Shown: positions 54,719-64,000 of the stretch, piece by piece
How positions within the stretch are numbered: position 1 is the first letter of the stretch
Layout: each line of letters begins with the position of its first letter
NCBI GenBank assembly: GCA_011947345.1
Contig: JAAVTG010000561.1
Span: forward strand, 62,001-126,000
Origin: Phytophthora quininea
Taxonomy: Eukaryota; Oomycota; Peronosporomycetes; Peronosporales; Peronosporaceae
Direction of reading: 5' to 3'
DNA length: 64,000 bases
Program-made: the position numbers and the translations under genes
The notes under the pieces: generated by a model
Databases searched by the model: none
What the model was told of the DNA's origin: nothing
What the model saw: only the letters and a program-made list of their open reading frames with translations

Positions 54719-55217
54719 GCTGTGGCTCTGCTTGTGGATATAGCACCGTAGCTTGAGGAAACAAGACGCAGGATTGCGGTTTAACTAACGGGGATGCCTA
54801 CAGAAACGTCCAACTAGACAATAGGAATGACAATGCATCCGCAGGATACATGTGAACGAACGTCGACGTTGTCCATGTAGCTGGCGTGTCATAAATGTAA
54901 GCTCTCGTCGCCATTGAACTCCCGCAATGTGCAGCCTTCCTACTGTCTACAATGGTATCTGCTACATCATCAAGCAAGTCGAGAAGGCCTGCAGCCACAT
55001 CCAACACACCAAGTTGACTAACCCAACTACAAACGACAACGATGGCGACGTAGAGGGCGATGGAGGAGGTACATGTACAGACGCATACCAGTATCTGTCT
55101 CCTCCGAAGGTTCCAAAGCCCGAAGCTTCACGACCACTGCGTTATCCACAGACACTCGTGACATGGATACCCTGTTCCGTTATATCTAACAGGAGGAACA
55201 CTCACGCTCTGTTTCTT
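54719..55217. other. Spacer between convergent genes
   Basis: No supported gene. A plus-strand open stretch around 54,927-55,190 has no recognisable domain and overlaps the 3' side of the next gene. Presumably two 3' ends. Confidence 0.4.
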
Positions 55218-56019
55218 TCAGGAACATGCCGACAGTCGGCCGTGGAGTGGGTTCTGCGGAGACTGCGGTCGAGTGGCGCACTCGTCCATCTCCATGTCCT
55301 TGTCCTCGATCCTTTGTACCGCAAAGGCCTGGAACATTTCCCCGTGGCGCTGCTGCTTCTGGGAAGGCTGGCGGTGGACGTGGCCAGGATGTTGACCTGG
55401 CTGGAGGTTTTCTTGAGACTTCCCTCTCTTCGGGGTCTCTGTCTCCTCCACTGTCCACATGCACCGACTTCCGTTTCCTGAGCCCCTCTGGGTACTTGTT
55501 GAGGACACTAAAGGGCGATCGGACTCTCAAATGGCCAGGGATGGACAGTCTAGCTCGAGGACTGCGCCGACCCTTTGCAGGGGGCGAGTGCACTGCGTTA
55601 CTGTCTTGTTTGTCTTCGTCGACGTCCATGGGGGTGATCTCCACGCCGTCTACACTCACCATGGCATCCAGTTCGTCCTCTTCAGAGAAGCTGCTGCCTG
55701 TGCTGAGCCTCCTGGCCTGCTGTTTGAGTCTCAGCTGCTTCCTCAGTACATCTCGGGGCTGTGGGGAGCTCGGCGGCGTGTTGGTTCGCTCTGGAGGCTG
55801 CAGAGGGAACACCTTGAAAGGTGGCCGGCTCTCTTCGGTGGTCGATGACTTGGTTTCAGTATGGTGACGGCCCACTGCGATCCGCTTGAGCTTCTCGCGC
55901 AGCAGATTCACGTCCTCGGGGTCGCTCACGAGCGAGTTGCGCCGTAGCTTGGAGCTGATGTTGAAGGCCTCGGGCGTCATCCCAATGGCGCGCGTCTTGG
56001 ACTGGACGGGGGACGCCAT
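55186..56019 (-). CDS. Ser/Pro-rich protein of unknown function
   Basis: ATG 56017-56019 (MASPVQSKTRAIGM). An open frame of 277 codons reaches 55186. Near 55,420-55,440 a second frame opens that reads more like protein (Gln/Glu-rich, VQRIEDKDMEMDE) and stops at 55218, so a one-base change is likely there too. Many Ser-Pro and Arg-rich sites, an acidic patch (ITPMDVDEDKQD) and basic patches suggest a regulated nuclear or cytoskeletal protein, but no domain is recognised. Confidence 0.55.
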   Translation of the reverse strand: MASPVQSKTRAIGMTPEAFNISSKLRRNSLVSDPEDVNLLREKLKRIAVGRHHTETKSSTTEESRPPFKVFPLQPPERTNTPPSSPQPRDVLRKQLRLKQQARRLSTGSSFSEEDELDAMVSVDGVEITPMDVDEDKQDSNAVHSPPAKGRRSPRARLSIPGHLRVRSPFSVLNKYPEGLRKRKSVHVDSGGDRDPEEREVSRKPPARSTSWPRPPPAFPEAAAPRGNVPGLCGTKDRGQGHGDGRVRHSTAVSAEPTPRPTVGMFLKETERECSSC

Positions 56020-56164
56020 GTACGCAGACAGTTACGGAGGCCCCGCGCTGAATGCCGACGAAGAGTCGCTCGCTTTTTCTTCAAACGACACGCAAAAACC
56101 TCTGAGGTTTTTCAATGTGATTATGCGCCATAATATTTATCGTTAAAGAAGTTTTTTTAAGAAA

Positions 56165-56320
56165 AAATCTACGAGAGTGACTTCAGTTTGCCAGTCGAAC
56201 CGATGTGAGGCAGACCCAATTAAAGATGGGATGCTGTCAGACAACCTCTTGCGAATTGCGACGTCTTCACTGATAGTATTAGCAGCTGTGGGGACTCACT
56301 TGGCGACCAGAGATTAGAAC
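56165..56320 (-). pseudogene. Decayed remnant of the Tudor-like gene
   Basis: This stretch matches 28,153-28,345 inside the Tudor-like gene with small deletions and substitutions. Shared blocks are GAGTGACTTCAGTTTGCCAG, CGATGTGAGGCAGAC, CTGTCAGAC and CGACGTCTTCACTGATAG. It is too short and damaged to code. It lies beside the second CRN copy, just as the source gene lies beside the first. Confidence 0.75.
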
Positions 56321-56434
56321 AAGTGGCAACGAAATTGTTGCGAAGTTGATCATAATAGCACAATACACAAACTTCGTTGACACACGCAAAATTCATTTCC
56401 ATTGTTGCCTTGCATTCTTGTGAAAATACCAGTC

Positions 56435-58515
56435 TCACAGCCACCCCAAAAGCTGCATTTCTTGCAAAGCTTCTTCGTCAGCTTCGGCGGCGATTTTGGT
56501 CGCGATGCGCTCGGAAAGAAATTCGATCTTAAACTCGGCGCTGTAGTTTGTTGCCGTGGGCACCATGGCCAAGATTCGGTCGGTCTTTAGGTATTGGCTT
56601 ATCTTCGGGAACTTGTGCATAATTTTAAAGACTTCAAACCGGTGAATGGCAATGGCAAAATTCTCCGCAACCCGCTCTTGGTCAATGGCGAAAATCGCTG
56701 GCGGGATACCGCCGTATTCGGAAAACCGTTCACTCAAGATGCTGTCGGTCAACTTGTCCTCACGAAGCGAGTTGCACGGCCGAAGATCCTCAAGGGACCA
56801 GGGTGGCAGGATAAACTTTGTCCTACTAACTTCATTGATAAACTGAAGGTATCCACGCGATCCACACGATTCGAATACAGGCGAAAATCCGTAACACTGA
56901 GTGAACTAGAACTCGCTCTCGATGATCAACCGGACGACCCACGGCTGACACAAAATCTCATTAACTTCTTCGCTTGAGAGCGTGTAAAACAAGTTGGCGT
57001 TGGGGCAATGCTTAAAGTAAACGTCGCCAAAAACCAGCACCAACGTCGAGTCTGGTAGTAGCGTGTTCATTTACGCGCAGTAAATACAGAAGAAGCTCTT
57101 GCCAATTCCTCGATTCCCCGCCACCAAAACGTTTCTGGTCCTGTAGAGTTGACAGCATTCTGTCGCAAATTCCATGAGCTGATCGAAGATGACACCAAAA
57201 CAGGAACGCTCCAAAAGGTTGGCGAGATCCGGACTGCAACTCATCGCAGGAAGTCTGCCGGCTTGGAAGTAATTCACAGGAACAGATTCGTCTCCCACTT
57301 GTAGTTGTGTTTGCTTCATCTCACCCGGGAACCAATCGACTATTGGAATAAATTCTCGCTTGGACGTGTTGGCACGCACGACTAACGCGTGAATGCACGA
57401 GTCGTTTTGAGGAGCACCATTGAAAACCTCGGCAATCTTCCTCATTGAGTGAAGAGAATCATCATCTCGAATCCTTGAGCTAGTGGGCACTCGTCAGTCC
57501 TGAGCCTTTTCACGACTGAAGAACTCGGGGAAATCCAAGCTTCTTGCAGCTTTGCGAGGTGTAGTAGCAACCCAGCTGCACTCCCCGACCCTCCCCGGTC
57601 TTTTTGGTAGCCCTTTGTAAATCGTCGACGTCGTCATCGCTACCAACAAATGTCGAAAACGGGTCGGTCCGATCCAACCACCATAAGACACCACAGCTTG
57701 GACCTTTCGGCTTCAGTATTCATCTTCTTCGAGTCTACATAAATGTTGTCCTCACTTAGAAACAAACGTTTCTATCGGTTTTCCTGGACAACCACCAGCA
57801 CATAAACTTGGCAACCCCGATGGACTCGAAAATGCCAAGTAGTTTCCTCTTCGGGTCCACAAATTGAGGACTAATACCATCAACATCGTTAATGCGCTCG
57901 GCAATCTCAAACTTCTCCGCTTCCGGTGCATCGGAGGCGAGCCACTTGCTGTCTTTTGTCTTGGCGGCAAACAGTTTTTGCTGGAGGTACTCCACCTCAG
58001 CAAGGACAGAGCCCCGTTCTGCTCGATTGCTCTCCGCAGATCATCAACATCACCGCTCTTCTTGATCGGAACCGAGAAAGCGCCAAATCCCGCCCCGACC
58101 AGAAGACAAGCTAGCTTTAGCTTCTCCTTCGGCTGTACCAAGGCTTGGCCCCGAGCTCTGGTTGGGAACCTAAATGCCGGATCTCCACAAGAACCACATG
58201 GATTTGACATTCTCCAAGCGACTAGAACACTTTAGCGATTACTTTTGGGGCTAACTCCTCGGCCCGCAGCCCTGGAATCGACGGTAACTCTGTCGTGGCG
58301 AGGGCCTTCGCTTGAGGCGTAGCAGCGGACAACCAGTCCCCATTCTCCGTCTTGGCCGCGTACAGACGCAACTGGGAAACATAAGCGCCGTTGAAACGCA
58401 GGCCTCCCTGCTTGAAGGTCTCATCCTGAAGGTTATACACTTGCAGGTCGGGGTCGATACATACGCGCTCCGTGGCCACATCCTGCGCTTGCAGTACACG
58501 ATACCAGATCTTCAT
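56435..58515 (-). pseudogene. Crinkler (CRN)-type effector pseudogene, copy 2
   Basis: Start ATG 58513-58515, stop 56435-56437. Similar along its whole length to the copy at 25065-27125 in opposite orientation, with the same two N-terminal CRN-like modules (LRLYAAK...WLSA and LFAAKTKDSKWLAS). Here the P-loop of the C-terminal NTPase is visible (VAGNRGIGKS, around 57,120). The frame is interrupted at several places, some shared with copy 1 and some not. It is not a working gene as it stands. The C-terminal block is slightly better preserved than in copy 1. Confidence 0.75.
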
Positions 58516-59074
58516 GCTTTCTTCGAATTCAGTTACTGTGTAACATATTCGTGAAAGTTGCCCACATTATACGTTTTTATTAACATTAAGGCCACTTCGA
58601 GTACAAGAGTCGATTCTGGTTCGCTTGTCAACCACCAAAGGCATTCATCTTGCAATGGCTGCTAGTCTCTTAGCTCGTCTTGCCAGCCTGCCTTCTGCTT
58701 CTAAAATGGTTTACACGAAAGATCTATGGCCAGATCTCCGTTTTTCGATGCACACATGACGGCAGACCTCGCGGGTGTGTGTTGTCGTCATACCCGTCGG
58801 AAATGGCTGACTACGATCCGCCCAGCGTGCGTCCCATTCCTTGACGCAGCTACAGTAATTCGAGAATATCTTGAGAGCAAGTTCGCTCATCGCTTCCAGC
58901 TCCTTTTCGTCCAGACCTGGAAGAGTCTCACCGAGGTGTGTTGTGCAGAATGTCTACGACCAGCAAAACCGCTTTCGTAATTCACTAGACGACCAACTTT
59001 TAGGAAGTTCATCGCCAAAGGCAATGCCAAAAGTTTTAGCAGTCATTCTTTGGAAGACTATATTCAACTGATGC
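58516..59074. other. Spacer, no supported gene
   Basis: Plus-strand frames around 58,726-59,071 are short and in conflicting phases; no motif is recognised. The left end should contain whatever promoter the CRN copy had. Confidence 0.4.
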
Positions 59075-59374
59075 TCACAGCTCCGTATGGACTTCTGCAG
59101 TGTAGACTACCCGCACTGGTTTGATGTTTGGAGAGTGGAGTGCTACATAGACTGCTTCCGCCACTGGTGGAGCGCTGTGAGGGTCTGATCGGCGCCAATA
59201 GTCGTCGTGTTCGCGATGCTCTCCCATTTCCACGTCGCGTTCGTGTCGTCGCAGCAGAGCGTCCCGCATCGCTCGTCGGTAGCCTCGCCAGGCCCAGTAG
59301 CCATAGCCCACGACGCCCAGCATCGCCAGGATAATGAGGCAATACACCGCAATGTACGCGCCGCTCGAGCCCAT
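59075..59374 (-). CDS. Small single-pass membrane protein
   Basis: Intact 99-residue ORF, ATG 59372-59374. A short N-terminus, one membrane helix at about residues 7-26 (YIAVYCLIILAMLGVVGYGYWAW), then a basic stretch (RGYRRAMRDALLRRHERD) and a soluble tail. The arrangement predicts an outside N-terminus and cytoplasmic tail by the positive-inside rule. No family recognised. It ends 122 bp before nothing on the left and starts 122 bp from the lipase gene's stop. Confidence 0.6.
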   Translation of the reverse strand: MGSSGAYIAVYCLIILAMLGVVGYGYWAWRGYRRAMRDALLRRHERDVEMGEHREHDDYWRRSDPHSAPPVAEAVYVALHSPNIKPVRVVYTAEVHTEL

Positions 59375-59495
59375 TGTTGATTACCTTCAAACGAGAGAAT
59401 TGCAAGTGATGCAGTGCTTGTTTCTATCGCTTCAGCCAGCCAATCAGAACAAAGTTGCCGACAACTTCAACTTGGTACTTTATTGCCGTCTAAAT

Positions 59496-62400
59496 CTAAA
59501 GCTCGTAGTAGCATCGATCACAGACGCGGACGGGCACGTTGATGCCGAACTCCGGGATGGATTTCCACTTTTCCGAGCATCCTTCGCACACGAGGCCGCC
59601 GCAGTGGCGGCAGTTGTGCTGGTCACGATTTTGCTGAGCCTCACTATCGGACGTCGAGTTCCACGTGAAAGGCGAGTCGCAGCACATGCAGCGCGTCTTG
59701 GTGCTGAACGGCACCCACTCGGGTAGTGTTGGCTTGGCCCGACGCGCATCGCGTACGATACGCAACGCACTCAAGTAATTCCGTCCCAAGTGGTCGCTTA
59801 GCATGTTCTGCAGCACTGGGATATGCGAGAGCTCCTCGCACTTGCGGTCGACGTGCACAGCCTCGTAGATTCCTTTGTAGAAGAACAGATGAGTCACTTT
59901 GCCGGGGATGTAGAGCTCCTTGGGGTCCTCTAACAAGTTATTCGCCAAGTCCGCAATCACCTTCGCCTCTTCTTGGCGCTTCTCCGTTGGAGGCTCTAGC
60001 GCTTTATCTTCACTACTCGCTTCCCCAGCTTTGTCAAGCTGATCGATTAGATTTGTGCGCGTGAGAGTCCAAGACGAGACGTGGTTTTTGTCGTCGTCCT
60101 GCTTTGCCTTTTGTTCTTCATCGGTGGGTTGGTCCTTCGCAGCTGCAGCTTCGGCGCTTTTCTTCTGCTCCGCCAGTTTGCCTTGGTTAGCAAGCTTACC
60201 TTTCCTCATGTCCGCTGCCTCCTTGGCCCACTCGCGCTTCCTTGGAGCCCAGAGTGTCTTTGCACGATCTTTAAACGCTTCTAAATCCTCAGAGGCTGTA
60301 TCGCGCCAGCAGCCTTTAAAATTCTTTAGCTCGTCGACTAGCTTCAGAACGTTGGAGGCCTTAGCACGCGGAACAAAATCGTCTCGAAGCACAATCGAGT
60401 GGACAAAGTCGTCACAAGATTCAGCCACGCCTAAGTTTACACAGGCAGGGACAGCATACGCAAAGCATTCAAGGTCCTCGAACTCCTTCTGCAGCATAAT
60501 CGACAGCAATGCCGCGCATCCAGCTCCCAAAGAGTGGCCACCAAACACAATATGGTAACCTTCCTTATGTAAGACGCGCAGAGACTTGATAATGCGATCT
60601 TTGATCCACATGGCTGCCTTGAGCATACCATTGTGTGCGAAAGCATCAACAAAGCCTCCAGCAGTCTCGCTTTTAGATGCACCCGCAGCCGAAAGCCCAA
60701 TATCCTCTGGGTTGGCCTGGATATCCGTCAACACGTCTTGAACAGATTTGGAGCCTCGAATAAGTACAAGGGCCGTCTTGCTCTCCTTGTTGCCTAAGAG
60801 TGAGAACGAAGGGTGTCTGACATCCTGGTCTTGGACGTGTGCGTAGATCATTGAGAAGCCTTGCAGCTTGCTGATGCGCTGGACATCCAACACATCAAGC
60901 TCATAGATGCCATGCAACGCCAAGGGGGCGTACTTGAGCATTTTGCCCAGAAGCTCATCTGAAACTGGTTCGCATTCTTTGTGACTTTCGCGTTCCCCTC
61001 GGGGTCTGCTCCACGTTCGCCGCGGTTCGTTGCCATAAAGTAATACGCCCCAATGGCTGCATCCTGGAAGCTGAGGTCGTCTACGTCTCCAATCAGACCT
61101 TTCAATGTGGAGAAGGACTGCATGAATTCGTTCCGAAGGATAAACCCCAACAGACCCGCTTTGCCGTATTTCCGCAAGAAATCAGCACTGACAACTGCCA
61201 TTTTAGCCGCTGCACCGATAGGAGCTGATTTCGCAGCGACTAGCGTACCGCCTGCAGCACGCATGATCTTGTCTACGGTTGTGTCTGTAGCTGTGTTGAA
61301 GTACAAAATCAGTTTGTCCGCCAGAAAGTCGTTCACGCGCTCGATTCGCCACTGAACGAGTTGCTGGTCAATCTTTTCCTTCAAAATGAAATGGCAGTTC
61401 GTGCACAGCTTCGACGGGGTGGTGTGTCCGTATGCGCGAATAATGGCAGATTCGGGCAAGTCATCGCGGCAAAAAGATTCCGAGCAGTAGCCACACTGGT
61501 AGCGAAATTTGGTCATGCCGAACTCTACGTGGCATACCTTGCACTGCTTCCCCTCTGTAATTTCTGGCGGCGACAAGTACTTTGGAATGGTATCTTCACA
61601 ACACGTCACAAGAGATCGCTCGACGGGAGACAGGTCTGGGAACTTCTTGGACAGCATAGAGAGAACCTCGCCATTCTCTAATTCACCCGGACTCTCTTCA
61701 TCTGACCCTTTGGTACTGCTGAACTTGCGACTTCGTCGAGCCCTAGGGAGTTCTGGTTCTGTAGCGATAGCGGCGGCAGTGGCAGCTTGTGCCATCTCTA
61801 ACCCAAAGAGAGACGCTTCTTTAAGGGACTGCACCGTCGTCGATGGCAGCGAGAATGCTGCTGCCGACATTCTGCCGAAAAAGCCTGATCCACGTTTGGG
61901 GAATTTTTCTTGTCTTTAGCTGACGGGAACAGCACGTTGTCCTCGCTTGGGCCGTCGGCAGATGGGAACAACGTATTCACGTCATCTTCCTTGGTGTCGC
62001 TAGTATCTTTCTCCTGTGCTTCTTTCTTAGACATCTCTCCGTCTTTATCCCCCTTCTTGCTGGACGGGAACAGCGTGGACCACTCGGGAGTGCCTTCAAC
62101 TGTCTCAGAGCTCTCTTCAGTCCCTGAAGCCACTGCTTCCTCCTGTTTCTCACTCTCTTTCACGTCCTCTGGCTTGTGCCCCATCCAGACCCGAGTGCGT
62201 ACTACACTGGAGCGTGAGTAGGGCCCCAGAGTGTCTTGAAAAGTAGCCCCGTAGAGCCAACCTTCTTCGTCGTAGTCTTCCCCCTTATAGACCTGCCACG
62301 TGAGCTCCTTCTGCTCGTCTTTACTGGCACACGCCTCCCGTTGAGCTGTGCACCACGCTGGTGGATCTTCTACATGTAGGCGCGCAGTCCAGCCCTAAAT

Positions 62401-62568
62401 ATTGGGAGAGAATGATGGATATTACATGAGAATGTTAGTGATTTTAAACAGTGCAATTCCTCAGCGTATAGAGCGAATGAGAGGGCGAGGGGGCGTGGAT
62501 ACGGAGTGGAAACAGGGACGCACCACGATGGGGTACCACCGCTGGTTCTCGATCACCTCCTGCGGCAT
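59496..62568 (-). CDS. DysF-FYVE-class 3 lipase multidomain protein
   Basis: Likely start ATG 62566-62568 (MPQEVIENQRWYPIV); an upstream exon is possible, since the acceptor-like border at 62606 leaves the frame open. An intron at 62395-62523 (GTGCGT...TTTAG) joins to GWTARL, forming a DysF-like module (ENQRWYP...GW and DEEGWLYGATF...RTRVWMG). Then three LFPS-type acidic repeats, a first FYVE-like finger (CKVCHVEF, CGYCSESFC, CTNCH), the alpha/beta lipase with GGHSLGAGCAALL (nucleophile Ser) and a second finger at the C-terminus (CMCCDSPF, CRHCGGLVCEGC, CDRC). The lipase resembles sn1-specific diacylglycerol lipases. FYVE fingers target PI3P membranes, so an endosomal lipid hydrolase is likely. 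Frame changes near 61,890 and 60,950. Confidence 0.8.
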
Positions 62569-62759
62569 GGCACGGTGGAGACGCAGCTCCTTCTTCACTT
62601 CAAGACTGCAATTTCAGTTATGACACGTGAGATGCGACACAGCCAAAAAGAACGCACTTTCAAGATGGCTACACGATGACAGGAGGCGTTTATTGTGCAC
62701 TGCACCAGATGCAGTCGAGTGTTGTAGACATTTTAACGAAGATCGGGTGTGCTACACGA

Positions 62760-63729
62760 CTATAAGTCGCTGTCGATGTCGTCGAATGCGTCGTCGATCT
62801 TGTCCCAGAGCGCGTTGGCAGCGGTGAAGTGCTCCGTCTCGGGGTCGATCTCAAAGCGAACGATGCGCTGCTTTGCTGGCACGTGAATGTCTGTCCATGA
62901 CCATCGCTCAGAGTCAACAACAAAAGAAGGCTTGAGAATTACATGAGCAACGCACCTCCAGCAATCTGCGACCCACTAAAGTCCCATCGAATGCCCGTAA
63001 TCGACGCATACAAACTCATTTGACTCCTGCAACAGACAATAAAAAGCTTCAGTGAGCAAGCCATCCCTTCGCCTTGTTCTCAACAATTTGCAGCGGTCAT
63101 ACTTTGCCAGTGGGATGTCATTCTGGTGCTCTGCGTTGTATCGCACCAGCTCCTGTCTCGCCTCGTCGTACTTGTCCAGCAACTCGTCCACTCGGTCCTT
63201 GTTCTCCGTAGATCCCCGCACAACGACAATTAGTCAAAACCAAGTTAAGGGAAACTAGGAGCCACATGCAATGTCGACTACAATATAATTCTACAATTGG
63301 TTGTAAAGGATATTGTTCGTCCAGACGAAAGCGCTCCAGCTCCACGCCCATGTCTCTCTTGATGGCTTCCAGTTCCTGTAGCTTCTTGAGCACTTGCTCG
63401 TTGCGTGCCTTGGCTGCAGCTTCCTGTTCCTCCCACTCCTTTAGATTCGCCCTAAGATCTATAAAATATTATATTCAATTAAATTTCCTTCATCCAGCAC
63501 CAATTTCCTGCTATGTCATTGTCTCTTTACGGGCGAGTTGGCGCTGCGCCGTGTTCTGGCGACTCTGCAGCGCACTGGCAATGTCCTTACGCTTCTGCAC
63601 CAGTGCGCGCAGGCGCTGGGCGTCCTCCAGAGCGTCCTTGTGGAACATTGACTCCACTTGCCCGCAGATATCCTGCACTTCCGACCACGACAGCGGCTCG
63701 CCGGCGCTCATGCGTCTTCCCTCCATCAT
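62760..63729 (-). CDS. SPC24: Kinetochore Spc24-like protein
   Basis: ATG 63727-63729 (MMEGRRMSAGEPLSW). At least five exons: about 63729-63534, about 63457-63290, about 63210-63103, 63026-62956 and 62890-62760. Introns at 63027-63102 (GTATGA...TTGCAG) and 62891-62955 (GTGCGT...GGACAG) join in frame. A long coiled coil (LKEWEEQEAAAKARNEQVLKKL, DRVDELLDKYDEARQELVRYN) is followed by a globular end: LYASITGIRWDF, then DIHVPAKQRIVRFEIDPE, ANALWDKIDDAF. This order matches the C-terminal domain of Spc24 of the Ndc80 complex, which binds the inner kinetochore. Exons 2-3 borders are approximate. Alternative: another RWD-domain kinetochore protein such as Spc25. Confidence 0.6.
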
Positions 63730-63806
63730 CGAGCTGGCGATTTCAAAAATGGGTCAAATGAACCGATTATGTGCTGCAGTCTTTTGAGACCAGTCACTTT
63801 TTGAAC

Positions 63807-63944
63807 ATGTCGTTCAGGTCGCTGCTGGAGGCGGCCATGGGCGGCGCCGAGGGCGTCCAGGAGCTGCCCGAGAGCGAATACAACCGCGTGGACGCAGGCG
63901 TCAACATGTTGGACGACGAGTCGCAGTTCTCCGACGGTCTGTGA
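63807..63944 (+). CDS. Short ORF or first exon at right edge
   Basis: ATG 63807, 45 codons, ending TGA 63942-63944; high-GC and codon-like (MSFRSLLEAAMGGAEGVQEL). It is divergent from Spc24 with 77 bp between starts. A GT just before the stop (63937) could be a donor, in which case it is exon 1 of a gene running off the window. Not recognised. Confidence 0.45.
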   Translation: MSFRSLLEAAMGGAEGVQELPESEYNRVDAGVNMLDDESQFSDGL

Positions 63945-64000
63945 CAGCGAAAATGGAGTTTTAAGAGCATTTACAAGCTGATAAAATGGGTATTTTGACT

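Noticed and set aside
1..64000. tRNA or rRNA genes
   Set aside because: No cloverleaf with a GGTTCGA-type T arm and no rRNA core sequence was recognised by eye; a tRNAscan run would be needed to exclude small ones.

Overview
The window looks like nuclear DNA of an oomycete, most likely a Phytophthora-type member of the Peronosporales. The signs are compact GC-rich genes with short introns (about 57-130 bp, GTRNGT donors, CTRAC/CTGAC-like branch points, YAG acceptors), oomycete-type initiator motifs, a cluster of secreted copper monooxygenases resembling family AA17, crinkler (CRN)-type effector pseudogenes, stramenopile-specific families and oomycete-style mobile elements. No rRNA, tRNA or CRISPR array was seen.

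Layout. 0-5.6 kb: a hAT transposon with terminal repeats and target duplication still visible, a stray duplicated piece of the ankyrin gene at 47-50 kb, and a SANT-like stramenopile gene. 5.7-16.2 kb: a coiled-coil gene, a four-exon small secreted Cys-rich gene, two inverted GH5 glucosylceramidase-like genes plus a stand-alone copy of their C-terminal domain, an acidic unknown protein and a DCN1-like neddylation factor. 16.4-18.7 kb: a divergent Fanzor (eukaryotic TnpB-like nuclease) relic. 18.9-24.7 kb: four AA17-like monooxygenase genes, one of them a chimera of two neighbours. 25-28.8 kb: a CRN pseudogene and a gene with Tudor-like repeats. 28.8-42 kb: three almost identical Fanzor elements interleaved with three tandem DNase-I-fold/jacalin genes and two broken pieces of an EF-hand cation exchanger. 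42-55 kb: XPG, a CCDC42/CFAP73-like flagellar gene, a WW-ankyrin gene, a Tc1 transposon and an epsin. 55-64 kb: an unknown gene, a second inverted CRN pseudogene, a DysF-FYVE-lipase, a kinetochore Spc24-like gene and a short ORF.

The most striking system is the Fanzor family. Three copies of exactly 2,230 bp share a RuvC/zinc-finger nuclease gene and a conserved 3' segment of about 120 bp that folds on paper like a guide (omega) RNA. They also share the same internal frame changes. Copies 2 and 3 carry extra common flank and form an inverted pair around exchanger fragments, so they look like a segmental duplication of one insertion.

A caution applies to the whole window. Many otherwise well-preserved genes change reading frame by one base, often at short homopolymers. 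Some of these changes are shared by duplicated copies (so probably real or systematic) and others are found in one copy only (so possibly sequencing errors). Coordinates are given for the whole locus in such cases. No repaired sequence is given.
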